In this document: piece after piece, positions 1-11,990 of the stretch
Layout: the number at the start of each line of letters is the position of its first letter
Numbering within the stretch: position 1 is the first letter of the stretch
Assembly (NCBI GenBank): GCA_039111635.1
Contig: JBCAQO010000002.1
Location: 558,001 to 622,000 of the forward strand
Reading direction: 5' to 3'
Length of the DNA stretch: 64,000 nucleotides
DNA from: Heterobasidion occidentale
Lineage: Eukaryota > Basidiomycota > Agaricomycetes > Russulales > Bondarzewiaceae
Notes under the pieces: model-generated
Told to the model about the DNA's origin: nothing
Seen by the model: the letters and a program-made list of their open reading frames with translations, nothing else
Databases searched by the model: none
Position numbers and translations under genes: made by a program

Positions 1-1777
1 CTTTGGAGAAGGATATAGGACAAGGCACGTCCGGTCCTGCGATAAATTTCCAATCGTCAGTCATTACGAGCAGAGCGTGTCGGAAAGCAGCAATGCCGTC
101 TGTCCATGTACGTCCCGCCCATTGAAACGGCGTCACATATGTCCTGTAGCAGGGATGGCGGGTGATATTTGCATGTAAAGGATGACGCAGAGAAACGAGT
201 AACATGTAGGATTTATGTCGTTCTGCAAGCCGTTTTTGAAGATTGGCCTCTTCTTGATCTTCTGGAGACATCGTATCGAAGTCGTCGGGAAGGCGAGGAA
301 AGGTTGGTTTCATGTCGATCATAGTGCCTGTATATAGATACATGCGAGAAACCTCTGCTTTCATGAACCTAGGGCCGATCCATGCATGCTGCCAGTCAAT
401 TATGCCAGTGAAATTGGGAAAGCCTTCAGCCGACCATGATGTGTGCCGTCGTAAAGATCAGGGTGCCAGAGATTGTTGGGAACGTACTCCTCCGGTAGAT
501 TTAAGAAGGGAAGAACAGCGAGGAAACGATCAAGTATATCAATGTGGGCTTCAGGAGATGCATCGTCATCAGATAGATGACACGGGTCATTGAGAGGGCG
601 CGGACGTGCGTAGGTCTTCAACCATTGCTTTTCGCAATTTACGATGGCTTTTGCGTACGATTGAGCATCAGGCCCTATGGGTTCAAATTTAGGGAAGAAT
701 ACATAGTTTCAATGGAAACAGACTCACAAGGTCCTCGGTCGATGTTCATCACGGAACGTTCGCCCCGCCAGAATTCCCTTTGTACTGTAGGTCCGATGCG
801 ATACCTCTCCGATGCTCCATCGTCTGGATAGTCTTCGGCATACAGTGGACGTGCTTGAAGCTCAGGAGCGACGTCTTCTTTGAAGTACAAGCTGCCGATC
901 TGTGAAAACCTCTTTTCGGTAAATGACTTCTCCATGTCGACGACACGTCTAGTAAACTCGAAAAAATCATCGCCCTTGATATCCATCCAGCGCTTTGTTA
1001 GAGGGACCCAGGAAGTCTCTCCATGATGATGTATCCCACGCCAACGGAGTACTCGCTACCGTCGCGACTCCAGGCAAGGACACGCGGGGTTGGAATGTGG
1101 AGATAACGTGCCACGTAGTCGAGCGTAGCTACTTCACTCGCGATAAGTAGATTCTGGGGGCCGGCAATGGGGTACGGAATGCGAACAATGAGTTCCTTGT
1201 TGTTGTCGAACCGCAGGAGAAATAACCTATTGAAGGAGCCTAGAAAAGTTTCAACAGCATATTCAGAATTTCAGACCTCGATGGCAATTCAACTTACCTT
1301 CAGCATATTTCTCCATTGATGTACACGTTGCAGCCCCGGCTACGCCGGCAGCAACCTTTTGCAGTGCAAGTACATCATACCTTGCATATCGTTTCTCCAT
1401 CTCTATATTCACAATGTTGTGTGAGCAAAAATGCCGACAAGAAGCTTTGTACGCACGCATAGCTTCATTGTAGATCCACCGTTTGGTCGTGCAACGATAG
1501 AACTCCTCGTAACGATTTTGGTCTAATAAAAGCGATCAGAATACCATGTCTAAACTGTGGGTCAATTACATCAACAGGAGACCTAATCCTGACCTGATGA
1601 CGGCGCAACGATGCCACCGACCTGAGCGTTGGGAACAGGGGACGAGTCAACGCCTGAAGACAACGAAGCCGTACTCATGCGACATCGTATTTTCGTCGAA
1701 GCAGGGCGGATATGCAGAGCAGTGGAGATCCTGGCATTATGCCGGAGAAGACTCTGAAGAATGTGGGTGGGTTTCAT
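1..1777 (-). pseudogene. AIM9-like APH kinase, copy A, 3' cut by window edge, frameshifted
   Basis: This is a member of the aminoglycoside phosphotransferase (APH, protein-kinase-like) family close to yeast AIM9. It is very similar to the intact copy at 2455-4456. Exon 1 would start at 1777 and shares that copy's basic, Ser/Thr/Arg-rich leader. The middle exons encode the nucleotide-binding lobe and a stretch containing FTEKRFSQIGSLYFKED. The C-terminus lies beyond base 1. Compared with copy D (60512-62512), bases are missing near 1007 (ccc where D has cccc) and near 440-460 in the HPDLYDGN region. Both shift the frame, so as written the gene is broken. Known: the family phosphorylates small molecules or is of unknown substrate; AIM9 is mitochondrial. 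Inferred: either a recent pseudogene or an intact gene with sequence errors. The second reading is favoured because the differences are mostly single-base indels. Confidence 0.75.
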
Positions 1778-1818
1778 CGACCTGTTGCATTGTGGGTGAA
1801 CGTTTGAGGCTTTAATTA

Positions 1819-2100
1819 GTTGTTCTAACTGCTATTCTCCCACAGTCAGCGCTAGTCAGCCCTTAGAATGGTGAATAAAATCATCCACTTCAAGTATGGC
1901 ATGAAGGTTTGTTCGAACTCACTCTAACTAAGCTGATCGTACATGACTGTCCCAGAAACTATGAAAAGTCACCGATGGAAGCGGGAAACAGCGAAGTCAC
2001 ACATGTCATCGATATCCATATATTACATTATTTACTAAGTCAACATCTTTTTAAATAATTATAAGCACTTGATCCGGAGGGTATCTGCCCGAAAAGTGAA
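1819..2100 (-). promoter_or_regulatory. Conserved upstream region of AIM9-like copy A
   Basis: The roughly 250 bases upstream of copy A recur upstream of copy B (4497-4760) and copy D (62545-62810). All three carry the same stretches, including ctattctcccacagtcagcg, aagtcacacatgtcatcgat and a TATA-like catatattacattattta. The paralogues were therefore duplicated together with their promoters, and the copies may be co-regulated. The exact start of transcription is not visible. The rest of the gap to 2454 is unique AT-rich sequence with no gene that I can support. Confidence 0.5.
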
Positions 2101-2454
2101 ATACAATCCTTGGCAACCATTTCCTCCTCACGACATCCATACAGTGGCAAATGCTCGGAAACAATATCGAATCCTCCTCCATGCTCGAAGAATTTTTCGG
2201 GATGTTTCTGACGCACTGCATGGTTGAATTTAAAAATAGCCTTCGCCCTTGAGTTTACATAGACTCAGAGACCTGTGTCTCAAACTGGCCGCGCTGGCAG
2301 ACACTGCTTGTACTTGTACTCGTCCAAGAGCCTCCAAGAGGCCATATCCGTTCACGCGAATACTGAAGATTTACCTACATTCTATGAGACTCGACTCGTC
2401 AAGTGATTTCTTCCATCCAAACCCAGGATCAAGAGCCACCGAGACGAATGTAAT

Positions 2455-4456
2455 CTACAGCAACGATGACCAGGCTCCGTCCTGCAGAGGCCAAGGACCA
2501 GCGACCTTTTCGTTCCAGTGTGGGCGTAGGGCCTCCGCAGCGCGTTTCATGGACTCATACTCGTGTGGTTCAACAGCACCATCCTGTTGTACATGGAGCT
2601 TCTCCTGAACGGTCTCTACCCATTTCTCTCGAGCCGTCACTCGCCTCCAGACTTCCATTTGCCGCTCCTCTTCGGCCTTCGAGAAAGATATAGGACAAGG
2701 GACATCTGGTCCTGCGATATGTTTCCAATCGTCAGTCATTACGAGCAGAGCGTGCCGGAAAGCGGCAATGCCGTCTGTCCATGTTCGTCCGGCCCATTTA
2801 AACGGCGTGACATATGTCCTGTAGCAAGGATGGCGGGTGATATTTGCATGTAGAGGATGGCGTTCCGAAACGGTCATCATATAGATTATATGTCGTCCTG
2901 CAAGTTGCAATTGAAGCTTGGCCTCTTCTTTATTTTCTGGAGACATCGTATCGAAGTCGTCGGGAAGGCGAGGAAAGGTTGGTTTCATGTCGATCATGGT
3001 GCCTGTGTAGAGATACATGCGAGAGAACTCGGCTTGCATGAATCGAGGGCCGATCCAAGCATGCTGCCAGTCAATTATGCCAGTGAAATCGGGAAACCCT
3101 TCTGCCCGAACCATGATGTTGCCGTCATAAAGATCAGGGTGCCAGAGATTGTGTGGGAGATACTCCTTTGGTAGATTCAGAAAGGGAAGAGCGGCGAGGA
3201 AACGGTCGAGCGCTTCCATGTGAACATCAGGAGATGCATCGTCATCAGACAGACGGCATGGGTCATTGAGAGGGCGCGGTCGTGCGTAGGTTTTCAGCCA
3301 TTGCTTTTCGCAATTTACGACGGCTCTTGCGTATGATTGAGTATCAGGCCCTGTGGGGGATGATATGTCAAGAAAATGATACAGAGTTTCCGTTGAATCA
3401 GACTCACAAGGTCCCCGATCGATGTTCATTGAGACACGTTCGCCCCGCCAGAATTCCCTCTGCACTGTTGGCCCGATGCGGTACCTCTCCGATGCTCCAT
3501 CGTCCGGAAAGTCTTTGGCATACAGTGGACGTGCCTGCAGCTCAGGAGGGACATCTTCTTTAAAGTATAAGCTGCCGATCTGTGAAAACCTCTTTTCGGT
3601 GAATAACTTCTCCATATCGACGACACGTCTGGTGAGTTCGGCTAAATCACCGCCCCTGATGGCCATCCAACGCTCTGTCAGAGCAACACCAGGGAGTCTA
3701 TCCATGATTATATATCCTACGCCAATGGAATATTCGCTACCATCACGACTCCAGGCAAGAACACGCGGGGTCGGAATGTGAAGATGACGTGCCACATAGT
3801 CGAGCGTAGCCACTTCACTTGCGATGACTAGCTTCTGAGGGCCGACAATGGGACACGGGATGCGAACAATGACTTCCTTGTCATTGTCGAATCGCAGGAG
3901 AAACACTTTGTTGTAAGAACCTGAAAAGTATATAAACAGCATATCCGGGCAGTAGCTAGACCATGAAGACGATCCGCCTTACCTTCTGCTATCTTCTCCA
4001 TTGATGTACACGTCGCAGCCCCAGCCACGCCGGCAGCAACCTTTTGCAATGCGAGGACATCGAATTTTGCATATCGTCTCTCCATCTCTATATACACAAT
4101 GTTACGTGGGCAAAAGTTCCAGCAGGAAGCCTTGTACGCACGCTTTGCTTCGTTGTAAATCCATCGTTTAGTCGTGCAACGATAGAACTCCTCGTAACGA
4201 TTTTCTTGATCTATTAAAGAGATCAGAACAGCTTCACCAGCCTGCAGGCCAATGAGACATAATCCTGACCTGATGACGGCGCAACTTCGTTACCGACCTC
4301 AGCCGCGTTGGGAACAGGGGACGAGTCAACGCCTGAAGACAACGAAGCCGTACTCATGCGACATCGTATTTTCGTCGAAGCAGGGCGGATATGCAGAGCA
4401 GTGGAGATCCTGGCATTATGCCGGAGAAGACTCTGAAGAATGTGGGTGGGTTTCAT
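2455..4456 (-). CDS. AIM9-like APH-family kinase, copy B (intact)
   Basis: This is a protein-kinase-like enzyme of the APH family (the type annotated as PKL/ccin9 in Coprinopsis). The best overall match from memory is fungal AIM9 (altered inheritance of mitochondria 9). Exon 1 starts at 4456 (MKPTHILQSL...). Its leader is basic, rich in Ser/Thr/Arg and without acidic residues, as in mitochondrial presequences. A second exon (about 3985-4200) encodes a tyrosine-rich segment. The main exon runs from about 3920 to 2455 without a break. It shows the lysine-bearing VFLLRFDNDKEVIVRIP strand, the catalytic HPDLYDGNIMV (Brenner-type HxDLxxxN) and the metal-binding IIDWQHA motif. Only this copy of the five reads through cleanly. 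The substrate is unknown. Start choice: this ATG is shared by copy A and precedes the targeting-like leader; an internal MSTASL start is the alternative. Confidence 0.85.
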
Positions 4457-4496
4457 CGACCTGTTGCATTGTGGGTGAACGTTTGAGGCTTTAAGA

Positions 4497-5101
4497 CGGT
4501 TGTTCTAACTGCTATTCTCCCACAGTCAGCGCCAGTCAGCGCTCAGAATGAATAAAGGTGAAAAAAATCATTCGCTTGAAGTATGGCATGAAGGTTTGTT
4601 CTGACGTACTTCAACTAAGCTGATCGTATATGGCTGTCCCAAAGACTATGAAAAGTCATCGATGGAAGCGGGAAACAGCGAAGTCACACATGTCATCGAT
4701 ATCCATATATTACATTATTTACTAAGTCAACATCTTATAAAGTAATTATAAGCACTTAACCCGGAGGATACGTTACCGAAAAGTGAAATAATTGGCAAGC
4801 ATTTCTTCCTCACGACGGGCCAACGATCTGGCAGTAGGCTGGGTGTTTCTAAATAAATTAACAATGAACTACAACCCTGTTTGAAATTCGTAGGTAAGTG
4901 TCCGACTAGAAAACATCAGAATATAGTACTGCGTCTATGAGTTATATGGATGAAGAGATTGGCTGTGGATATACAGGGAAGGTAATAAGAAAAAGAGAGA
5001 GTCCAAATTCTCGCGAAAGATCAAGAAGCGTTGGCTACATATCCCGCGGTCAGCTCAACCATACCGGTTTATAGAAGATGGAACGTACCTTCACAGATAG
5101 C
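4497..5101. other. Intergenic: copy-B promoter, then no visible gene
   Basis: Bases 4497-4760 are the duplicated promoter-like block shared with copies A and D. From about 4800 to 5101 the sequence is AT-rich and holds no open frame or RNA gene that I can support. It lies between the 5' end of copy B and the 3' end of the intersectin gene, both on the minus strand. Confidence 0.5.
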
Positions 5102-8100
5102 TCAAGATATAGACCTCCGCCCCGAACTTCGCGCCGCTCGCCGTTCAGCATCCCTGCATGTCTGGGATGCGATATCAATATCTGCCATCCACATGTGACA
5201 GTCTCGCGCGGAAGGAGCTCGCAATGCGATTTTGTCGCCTCCCCGAGGGTATGCAATCACGAGCTGGAATGCGAGATCATCTACGGGTCGAGCGTTCAAT
5301 TTAACGACTTCATCTCGTACTAGCACCTCGCGCACCTCTGCTTCCGGGTAGCTCGCGAACGTGGACCTCATATAGGGGGATAGGCTTGAAAAAGTTTGAA
5401 CTTTCAGTCGGCTGAAAGTGAGGAATGCGCGGTGGCCTACCATTCGATATAGAGATTTTGCCTGCTCATCCGTGAGGACGAGGATATCGCTGCACAGAAA
5501 CGCGCGCAACTTCTTCCCGCTCTTCGTTTTCGACAGTGGACCCTCTTTAATTAGTTTCCGTTCTCCCATATGGCGTGTAGGGGCAGTAAGATCGAGCCGG
5601 CTGATTATGCACGCATGATGAGCAACGGGCATCGTTCATAAATGAGAGCATAGTATAGCCCACCCTTGACCAATCCAGAGGTCTTGCGAGAGAACCCTCA
5701 GACGTTCACGGCCCTCCTGTTCCCGTATCGTTTCATTAATGTGGCTCAGGATCTGCTCTGCGGTACGGAGGGCGCTTTCTGTTGCTTTGCGATCTTGGTC
5801 TGGGTCCGTATAGTGAAGGATCTAGAGATGACGCTTCAGATGTTATTGATACGGACCTGAAACCCTATTCTCAGGGCTCACCTGTTTGATTAGCAGGGGA
5901 TATCGAGTGATTCTTTGCACTATACGGGGCCCTTAGTGGATGACCATCAATATCTAGAGTACTAAGACATACTGGGTTCAAGTAAATAGCTTGATAGGTC
6001 TAGGTTCCGGATGGTCGGATCTTCTCTGAGTTTCTGCAAAAACGCTCAGCCTCATCAATTGCAACAAAACCGGACGAGAGCTGCAGACCTGAAGATGCGC
6101 CCCCAGAGCCGGGTTGATCTCTCGTAGAGATTGGAGCGCTTTGATCGACTGAGAATAATTGCTACAGTATTCCTGGCGAAAAGTAAGGAGCACGGTACAT
6201 TGCGCGTGATGAATGAGCTCACGCCGTAGACCTGCATATTTGACATGTTCTGGTCGAGGATGTCACCGATTTGGTCAATGTACAAGCGGCAATTTCGCTG
6301 TCGCTCCTCTAAGGAGCTCAAAAAAGTCTGCATCCCTACGTTTAACAGTAAATTTCGACGAGGAAGTAAACAAATGACGAACGGTGTTGGTCAATAAGAT
6401 ATCCTCAACGTTTGCAAAGATGACGGTGACCTCTTTCTGTTCAAGTATGCTGAGCATGCTCGCATAGAATATCTGCAGGCCCAATACGTTCAGTGTCTCT
6501 CGGAGGGTATATGAGCATTCTAACGGCTTTACCTCCACTATCAACTGCAAATCACGAACATATGCGGCCTCAGTCGCAATGAACTCGAAGATCGCCTGTC
6601 CACAAAAGATTAGAAGCGGACGTGCGCATGCCCGTTAAGCTCAACTTACTTCCTGTCGTCGTCGCTCACGCTGCGGTATCTCGTCAAGGGCCGACTTGTC
6701 CACGAGGCTGGCCCATGACTGACGAAGAGGTCGAATCGGCATTCTCTTGAATACTTCGGAAGACTCACCGAACCAAACGTAGGGCTGTTCTCCCGCACAG
6801 GCGTCGATTCGTTGCTGAGGATCGGACCAGAGATGACGGGCATAACCCTCTTCTCCGACTCGCCCACGGGGGTCCGACTGCGCCCTAATATATGAAGCCA
6901 AGACGAATGCGACCGATTCTCACTCTCTTGTGATTTGGTGTGTCGAAGAGACTGTGGCGACGACGGGACGGGGCTCAGGCTGCTGCTGTCGACAGAGGAC
7001 GCGATCGACAGGCGATTGTTGATGCCTTCGCCCGTCGCCAGCTTGAACGCCTCGTACCGGTCAAAGGCGTCGTCCAGACGAGCGAACTCGTCACGGGTCG
7101 GCCGATCTCGATCGTGATCGCGATCCGGCACGGGTGGAAGGTCCTTGTCCGACGCCGTAGAAATCACCAACACGCGGTTTGCAGCAGACGAAGGGACCGG
7201 CGGCGGCGGGCGACTCTTCTTGCCCGGGCTCGCCAGCACCGCCTTGCGCCGGACAGGCCTTGGTGGAGGCCGTCTCCCATCTTCCTTTACGATCAAACCT
7301 GCGGCTTCCAGCACCCTCTGCCGTTCCAGAACACGCGCCTCCCGGTCCGCCTTCCGCTGAGCCTCGGTCTGGCCTTCGTCTTCGTCATCCGAATCTGAAA
7401 AGGAGAGGTATTCTGAATCCGAGCTGTCGTCCCCGCTTACCAGTTCGCTGGAGCTCGTGCGGTCCGCGCTCGTCATCGTCGATGCCTCAGGTGTTGAAGG
7501 TAGTGCAGACTTGCGGTGAGCTTGTCCCACGTATTATGTGTAGTCCAGTATAATGTGTGTTTGTTTATTCGAGAGGTATACATGCAAGAAGAGAAAGGGA
7601 AAAAAAGAAAGGAAGTATTTTAGCCTGTTTGCCAGCCAAAAGACATGTAAACAAGAAAGACTCAAGGGATAAACGCTTGGTTGATCAACTAACCCTCGAC
7701 GAGTTCCAGGTACGCGGCGGGCACAATGAAAACCACACCGCCCTGTTCTGCCTTCCACCAATCACCTTCGCTCTTGTCGACGATCGAAAGCGTGTCGCCT
7801 TCGGCGAAAGGCAGCTCGTCTGCATTGCCGCCTGTATAAGAGTAAACAGCCTTGGCTTTGACTGGAAAGGCCTTTGAGATCGCGTAGATGACAAGGATAC
7901 AGAAGGACACGCACCAGACTCGAACGACTGTACGTATGTCTTGGGGAAGAAGCCCGATTTACCGTCTCGTACAACGGTGCCATACCACCAGTCTCCGCCC
8001 GACTTGGAGGGGTGGGCGGTAAGAACAAGGTTCTCACCGAATGCTGCAGAGTCCTCGAGTCAGCAAAACGAACCCTGTGAGATGTGACAAACGAGACGAA

Positions 8101-11100
8101 CAGAGATCTTCTGGCCGTTGACCTTCATACGCGTACAAAGAACGCGTGCGGAATTCTGCCACAGAGCATGTTGTTAAAATCCGCCTATAGTCGTCCAATA
8201 GAGACAAATCTCACCAGTGGCCTTGTCGACGTCATCCAGCGGATTACTTTCTTCAATGATATCAACTTGAATATTTGGTAAAGATTCGGGTTCGCTCTCC
8301 TGTTCATCCTCCTCGACCATCTTGTCCAACCCACTGGCTCCCGGCTCAAGGGAACGCCATGATCAGCCGCCATCCCAGCGTACCAGTCCACAGAATGCCT
8401 GCTGTTCCCTCTCTGTACCAGTCTGAGGCCATCTACGGGAGAGTCAGGAGAGGGAGGCGAGACAGGCGTTGGTGCAGCGTTGATATCTGGGGGAGGGGCA
8501 ATGTCACCGATGACACGCCCCGATACAGAAGAGGTGCTACGATCGTTCGTGACTGCCTTTCGCAACCGCGCGCCACTCTGAATTGCGCTGAGCAGGGCAT
8601 TGCGCTCGCCAGCAGGGGCAGGCGTGGGCGCTGCCATCGCAGCAGGAGGCGGGGGCGCGCCAGGGGGTGGGGGTGGCGGGGGTGGCGGAGGTGCGCCTGA
8701 GTCAGCAGTCTGAGAGACTGAAGCGGGAGGCGCCGACGGTGGGGGCGGGGGAGGTGTCGGTGCAAATGGCGATCCAGGCTTGGGCGTGGCGCCTGCGCCT
8801 GCACCCGCGGCAGATTGAGGCCTGGCAGGTGGGAGGATGCTACCAAAGAGCTGCTGCGCGAGGCGGTTGCGTGTGGCACGCGAGGAATCGAGCTCGTCCT
8901 CGCTGTCGCTATTGTCGTCCTCTTTCTCGCGAACATCGCCCCAGTCCTCGTCACTATCGGCAGGGGCAGTCTGGTACGACGACTTGGCAGGCACGGGGCT
9001 CTTCGGAGGAGGGGGCACGCTGAATGCGGCTGGAGGTGCCGGAGCAGGCTGGGTCTGTGGCTTGAAGAATGGGTTCGTACTACCGCTCATGGGGGAAACA
9101 GCAGCAGGGGATGCTGCAGCGCTGCCAGAGCTAGCGAGGCGATTGAAAGGATTGTGTTTCGCCTTGTCTGCAGGGCTCCCAATGGACGATGCTGGAATTG
9201 GCGGGACAGGCGGAGGGGGTGGTGGAGGCGGTGCAGAGTCGGTAGAGGGAGCAGCCATAGAAGGTGCTGGAGTTGAAGCCCTGCTCCTCGCTTCCTTCCG
9301 TCTTGCGAATTCCTCTTCAGCCTTCCGCTGCTCCTCCGCCTCCTCAAGCTCCATCTGCCGTATCCTGGCCTCGCGCTCCTCCTTCTTCCGCTGCTCCTCC
9401 GCGTCCTTCGTGCGCCGCGCGGCCTCCTCGCTCCGCCGCCTGAGTAGCTCTTCCTCTCTCTGGCGCTCCTCTTCCTCCTCCTGCTCGAGCTGCCGGAAAC
9501 GCGCAAGACGCTCTTCTCTTTGCTTCCGCAGCGCTTCCTCGCGCGCCTTCAGACGCTCTTCTTCTGGGTCGACCTCGGGGGCGACAGGCGCAGGGGGTGC
9601 GGGAGGCGCAGGGGAAGGTACGGGAGCGGACACAGGCGGTGCAGTGGGGGCCCGGGGAGCAGGCACCTTTCTCGGAGGCGGCGGCGCAGGGGCTCTCGAT
9701 TTCGGTGGCGGCGGGGCGGCAGGTTTTGCGACGACCGGAGTGGACGGGACGGATGCCGGGGGCGTCCTGCCCTCCTTGACGGCCTTCTCGCCCTCGAGCC
9801 GCTCCCGCCGCGCCTTCTCACGCTCTTCCGCCGCCTTCTCGGCTTCGCGCGCCTTCTCCTCGGCTTCCTTCTTCTCGCGCGCGAGCCGGTCTTCGACGCT
9901 CGTGTCCAGCTTGCTGCCCCCCGAGCCAGGCAACGGGGTGACGCCCAGGGCGGCCATGCGCTCGGCCATTCGTCGCTCGGCCTGTTCACGGATAAAGGCT
10001 TTGCGCTCTTCCGGCGTCATGTTTTTCGTGGACGGAGCGGGGGACGCGTTCGGCGCGGGCGGCGGGGGTGGGGGTTTAGAGATGTAGCTAGAAGGCGCAA
10101 CGGGAGGGGGTGGGGGCGGAGGAGAACGTGCGGCAGGGGGGCTGCGCGGGCGGTCGTAGTCGCGCGTGCGTTCCCGCGAGTGCGAGCGTTCACGATACGA
10201 CCTGTCCCTGCCATAGTCGCGATCGCGATCGCGTTCCCTGTCCCGGTCGTACCTGTCGTACTTATCCCGGTCCCGGTCGCCATCTCGCGAGTAACTGCCA
10301 TGCTCCCGATCTCTATCGTCAAACCTGCCGAACCTGTCGTTCCGCTTGTCCCGCTCGCGATCCCAGTCCCTCTTGTCTCGCTCTTTGCGCTCTTCCCGCT
10401 CCTGGATCTTCTTCTCCACAGCGGGTACTTCCTCGTGCATCAGATGCAACAGCTCTCTCTCGAGCTTGCGTCGCTCCTCGTCAGTGCGCGCTGATCTCGG
10501 GCCACGCGTGTAATACTCCAGGTCTTCCTGAACATGCTTCACGCGACGCTGGAGATCTCGCATCTCACGCTCAAGAGCGTCGTCCTCTGCCGTCCGGTTG
10601 GCGTTGTCATCTGCGACGCGGTCAAGCATCTTCGCCGTGTTCTCCAGCTGACGCTTCATGTCCGACAGGTCGGAGGCGGGGTTGTCGCGCTCGCGCTCCG
10701 TGCGCACCGTATTGCGGTCGAACTGGCGATTCCGCGGGGTGTAGTAGCTGCCCGGGGCCTCGGAGTCTGTGTGCTTGTAGACCGTCGCGTCCTGTCGTCC
10801 GCCGGCGCCCGGCGCACCTGAAGACATGAAGGAGCGCTCCTTCATTCGCGAGACGGGGGCATCGAGGTTTCCTGGTGAGCGAGCGCGCGCATCGTTCTTA
10901 AGGACGTCCTTCAGGAAAGTGATGGAAGTATCAAGGTCGCGGTGGGAGGGTGGTACGAGTTCTGGGGGAAGCTCGTCGGGGATCTCGTTCCCGTTGAGCT
11001 CTGCAGCCCATGAGCAAGCAACAGACAATCGAGGTTCAAATTACATACTGCGATAGATCAGGCCCATAGCGACGTGGAACTCGGCCATGTTAAGTTTACC

Positions 11101-11990
11101 GCGGTTATCGCCGTCAGCGAGGGTCCTAAAGAGCTCAATAAGGACGATGATATAGAGCACAGAGTGAACTGCATAGCAGCCACGCACCAGATCCGAGCTA
11201 AGTCATCCTTGCCAAGCCCGCTCTGACCAAAGACCTCGATAGCAGTCCCACCATCGATGAATCCTGTCCCGCTCGCGTCCCATGCCCGAAAGATCTGGTC
11301 ATAGCTCTTCTTCTCCCCCTTCGACAGCGCCCACGGGACCCTTGGGGCAGCGGTGCCCTTAACTTCCTGATTGTGTTGCTGGAAGCTCTGCTGGAGCGAA
11401 AGACCGCCGAGCTGTTGCTGTGGTTGGAAAAGCTGTGGAGCGCCGGCAGCATTGTATGGCGAAGACTGATTCGCGGGCAGGAAGGTGCTGGACATCATCT
11501 GCAAGCGCGGGTCTATGAAACCCGTCACCTGCGGAACCAGCGGCTGCAAGCCCCCACCGACACGACCGGGGAAGCCAGTTGGCTGGGGTGCGAGCCCAGG
11601 ACCGCCGAGAGCAGGCGACGGGCTAAGGAATCGACCTGGATGCTGTTGTTGCGCGCCTAGGAAGCCGCTCTGCTGAAGCTGCTGCTGCTGACCATACTGT
11701 GATGGGATGGGCGGCACGGGCGGGATCGGAGGTCGCTGTTGCTGTTGATTGAATCCTCCAGCGAGACTAGAGAATCCGGTCTGCTGGGGTACTAGACCTT
11801 GTACTCCGCCTGGATATCCTGTCTGCTGAGGCTGCTGGAATCCTGGAGGACGTTGCGCGGCGAATCCGGTGGGCTGCGGTGCAAGGCCGCCTTGCGGGTA
11901 GCCTTGCTGCTGAAAAGCGGGGTTCTGGTTCTGGAATCCTGTTTGAAGGGGATATTGGTAGCCAGGCTGGCCCTGGCCCCACTGCGCCAT
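5102..11990 (-). CDS. CIN1: Intersectin/Pan1-type endocytic scaffold with RhoGEF domain (Cin1-like)
   Basis: A single multi-exon gene encodes a scaffold that links endocytosis, actin and Rho-family GTPases. Reading from the start at 11990: a Gln/Pro/Gly-rich N-terminus with four exact LxxQxTG motifs (about residues 36, 66, 133, 151), the Prk1/Ark1 phosphorylation motif of Pan1; one EH domain (from about residue 220) with the EF-loop DASGTGFIDG and the PELVPPSHRDL tail; a long charged coiled coil (about 10900-9300) with RD-rich and poly-proline stretches; a WH2-like actin-binding segment LLSAIQSGARLRKAV; two SH3 domains (about 8060-7920 and 7890-7693, the second with ALYDY-like AVYSYTGG and DWWKAE); a disordered Pro-rich linker (7530-6760); a DH domain (6650-5690, with FANVEDILL and LDLSSYLLEP); and a PH domain ending at 5102. 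Known: this order matches Cryptococcus Cin1 and animal intersectin. No C2 domain is visible. One frame break near 6743 is probably a missing base. Confidence 0.9.

Noticed and set aside
5050..5256. A C2 domain after the PH domain, as in animal intersectin
   Set aside because: The PH frame stops at 5102, and the alternative frame that continues to a donor at about 5085 shows no C2-like sequence.
6935..7553. Plus-strand Arg-rich frames opposite the intersectin linker
   Set aside because: They are antisense shadows of the SH3-DH linker exon.
8275..10829. Long plus-strand open frames (up to 416 codons) at 8275-10829
   Set aside because: They are antisense to the GC-rich coiled-coil and proline-rich exons of the intersectin; composition is all Ser/Arg/Gly/Ala from codon bias, with no domain.
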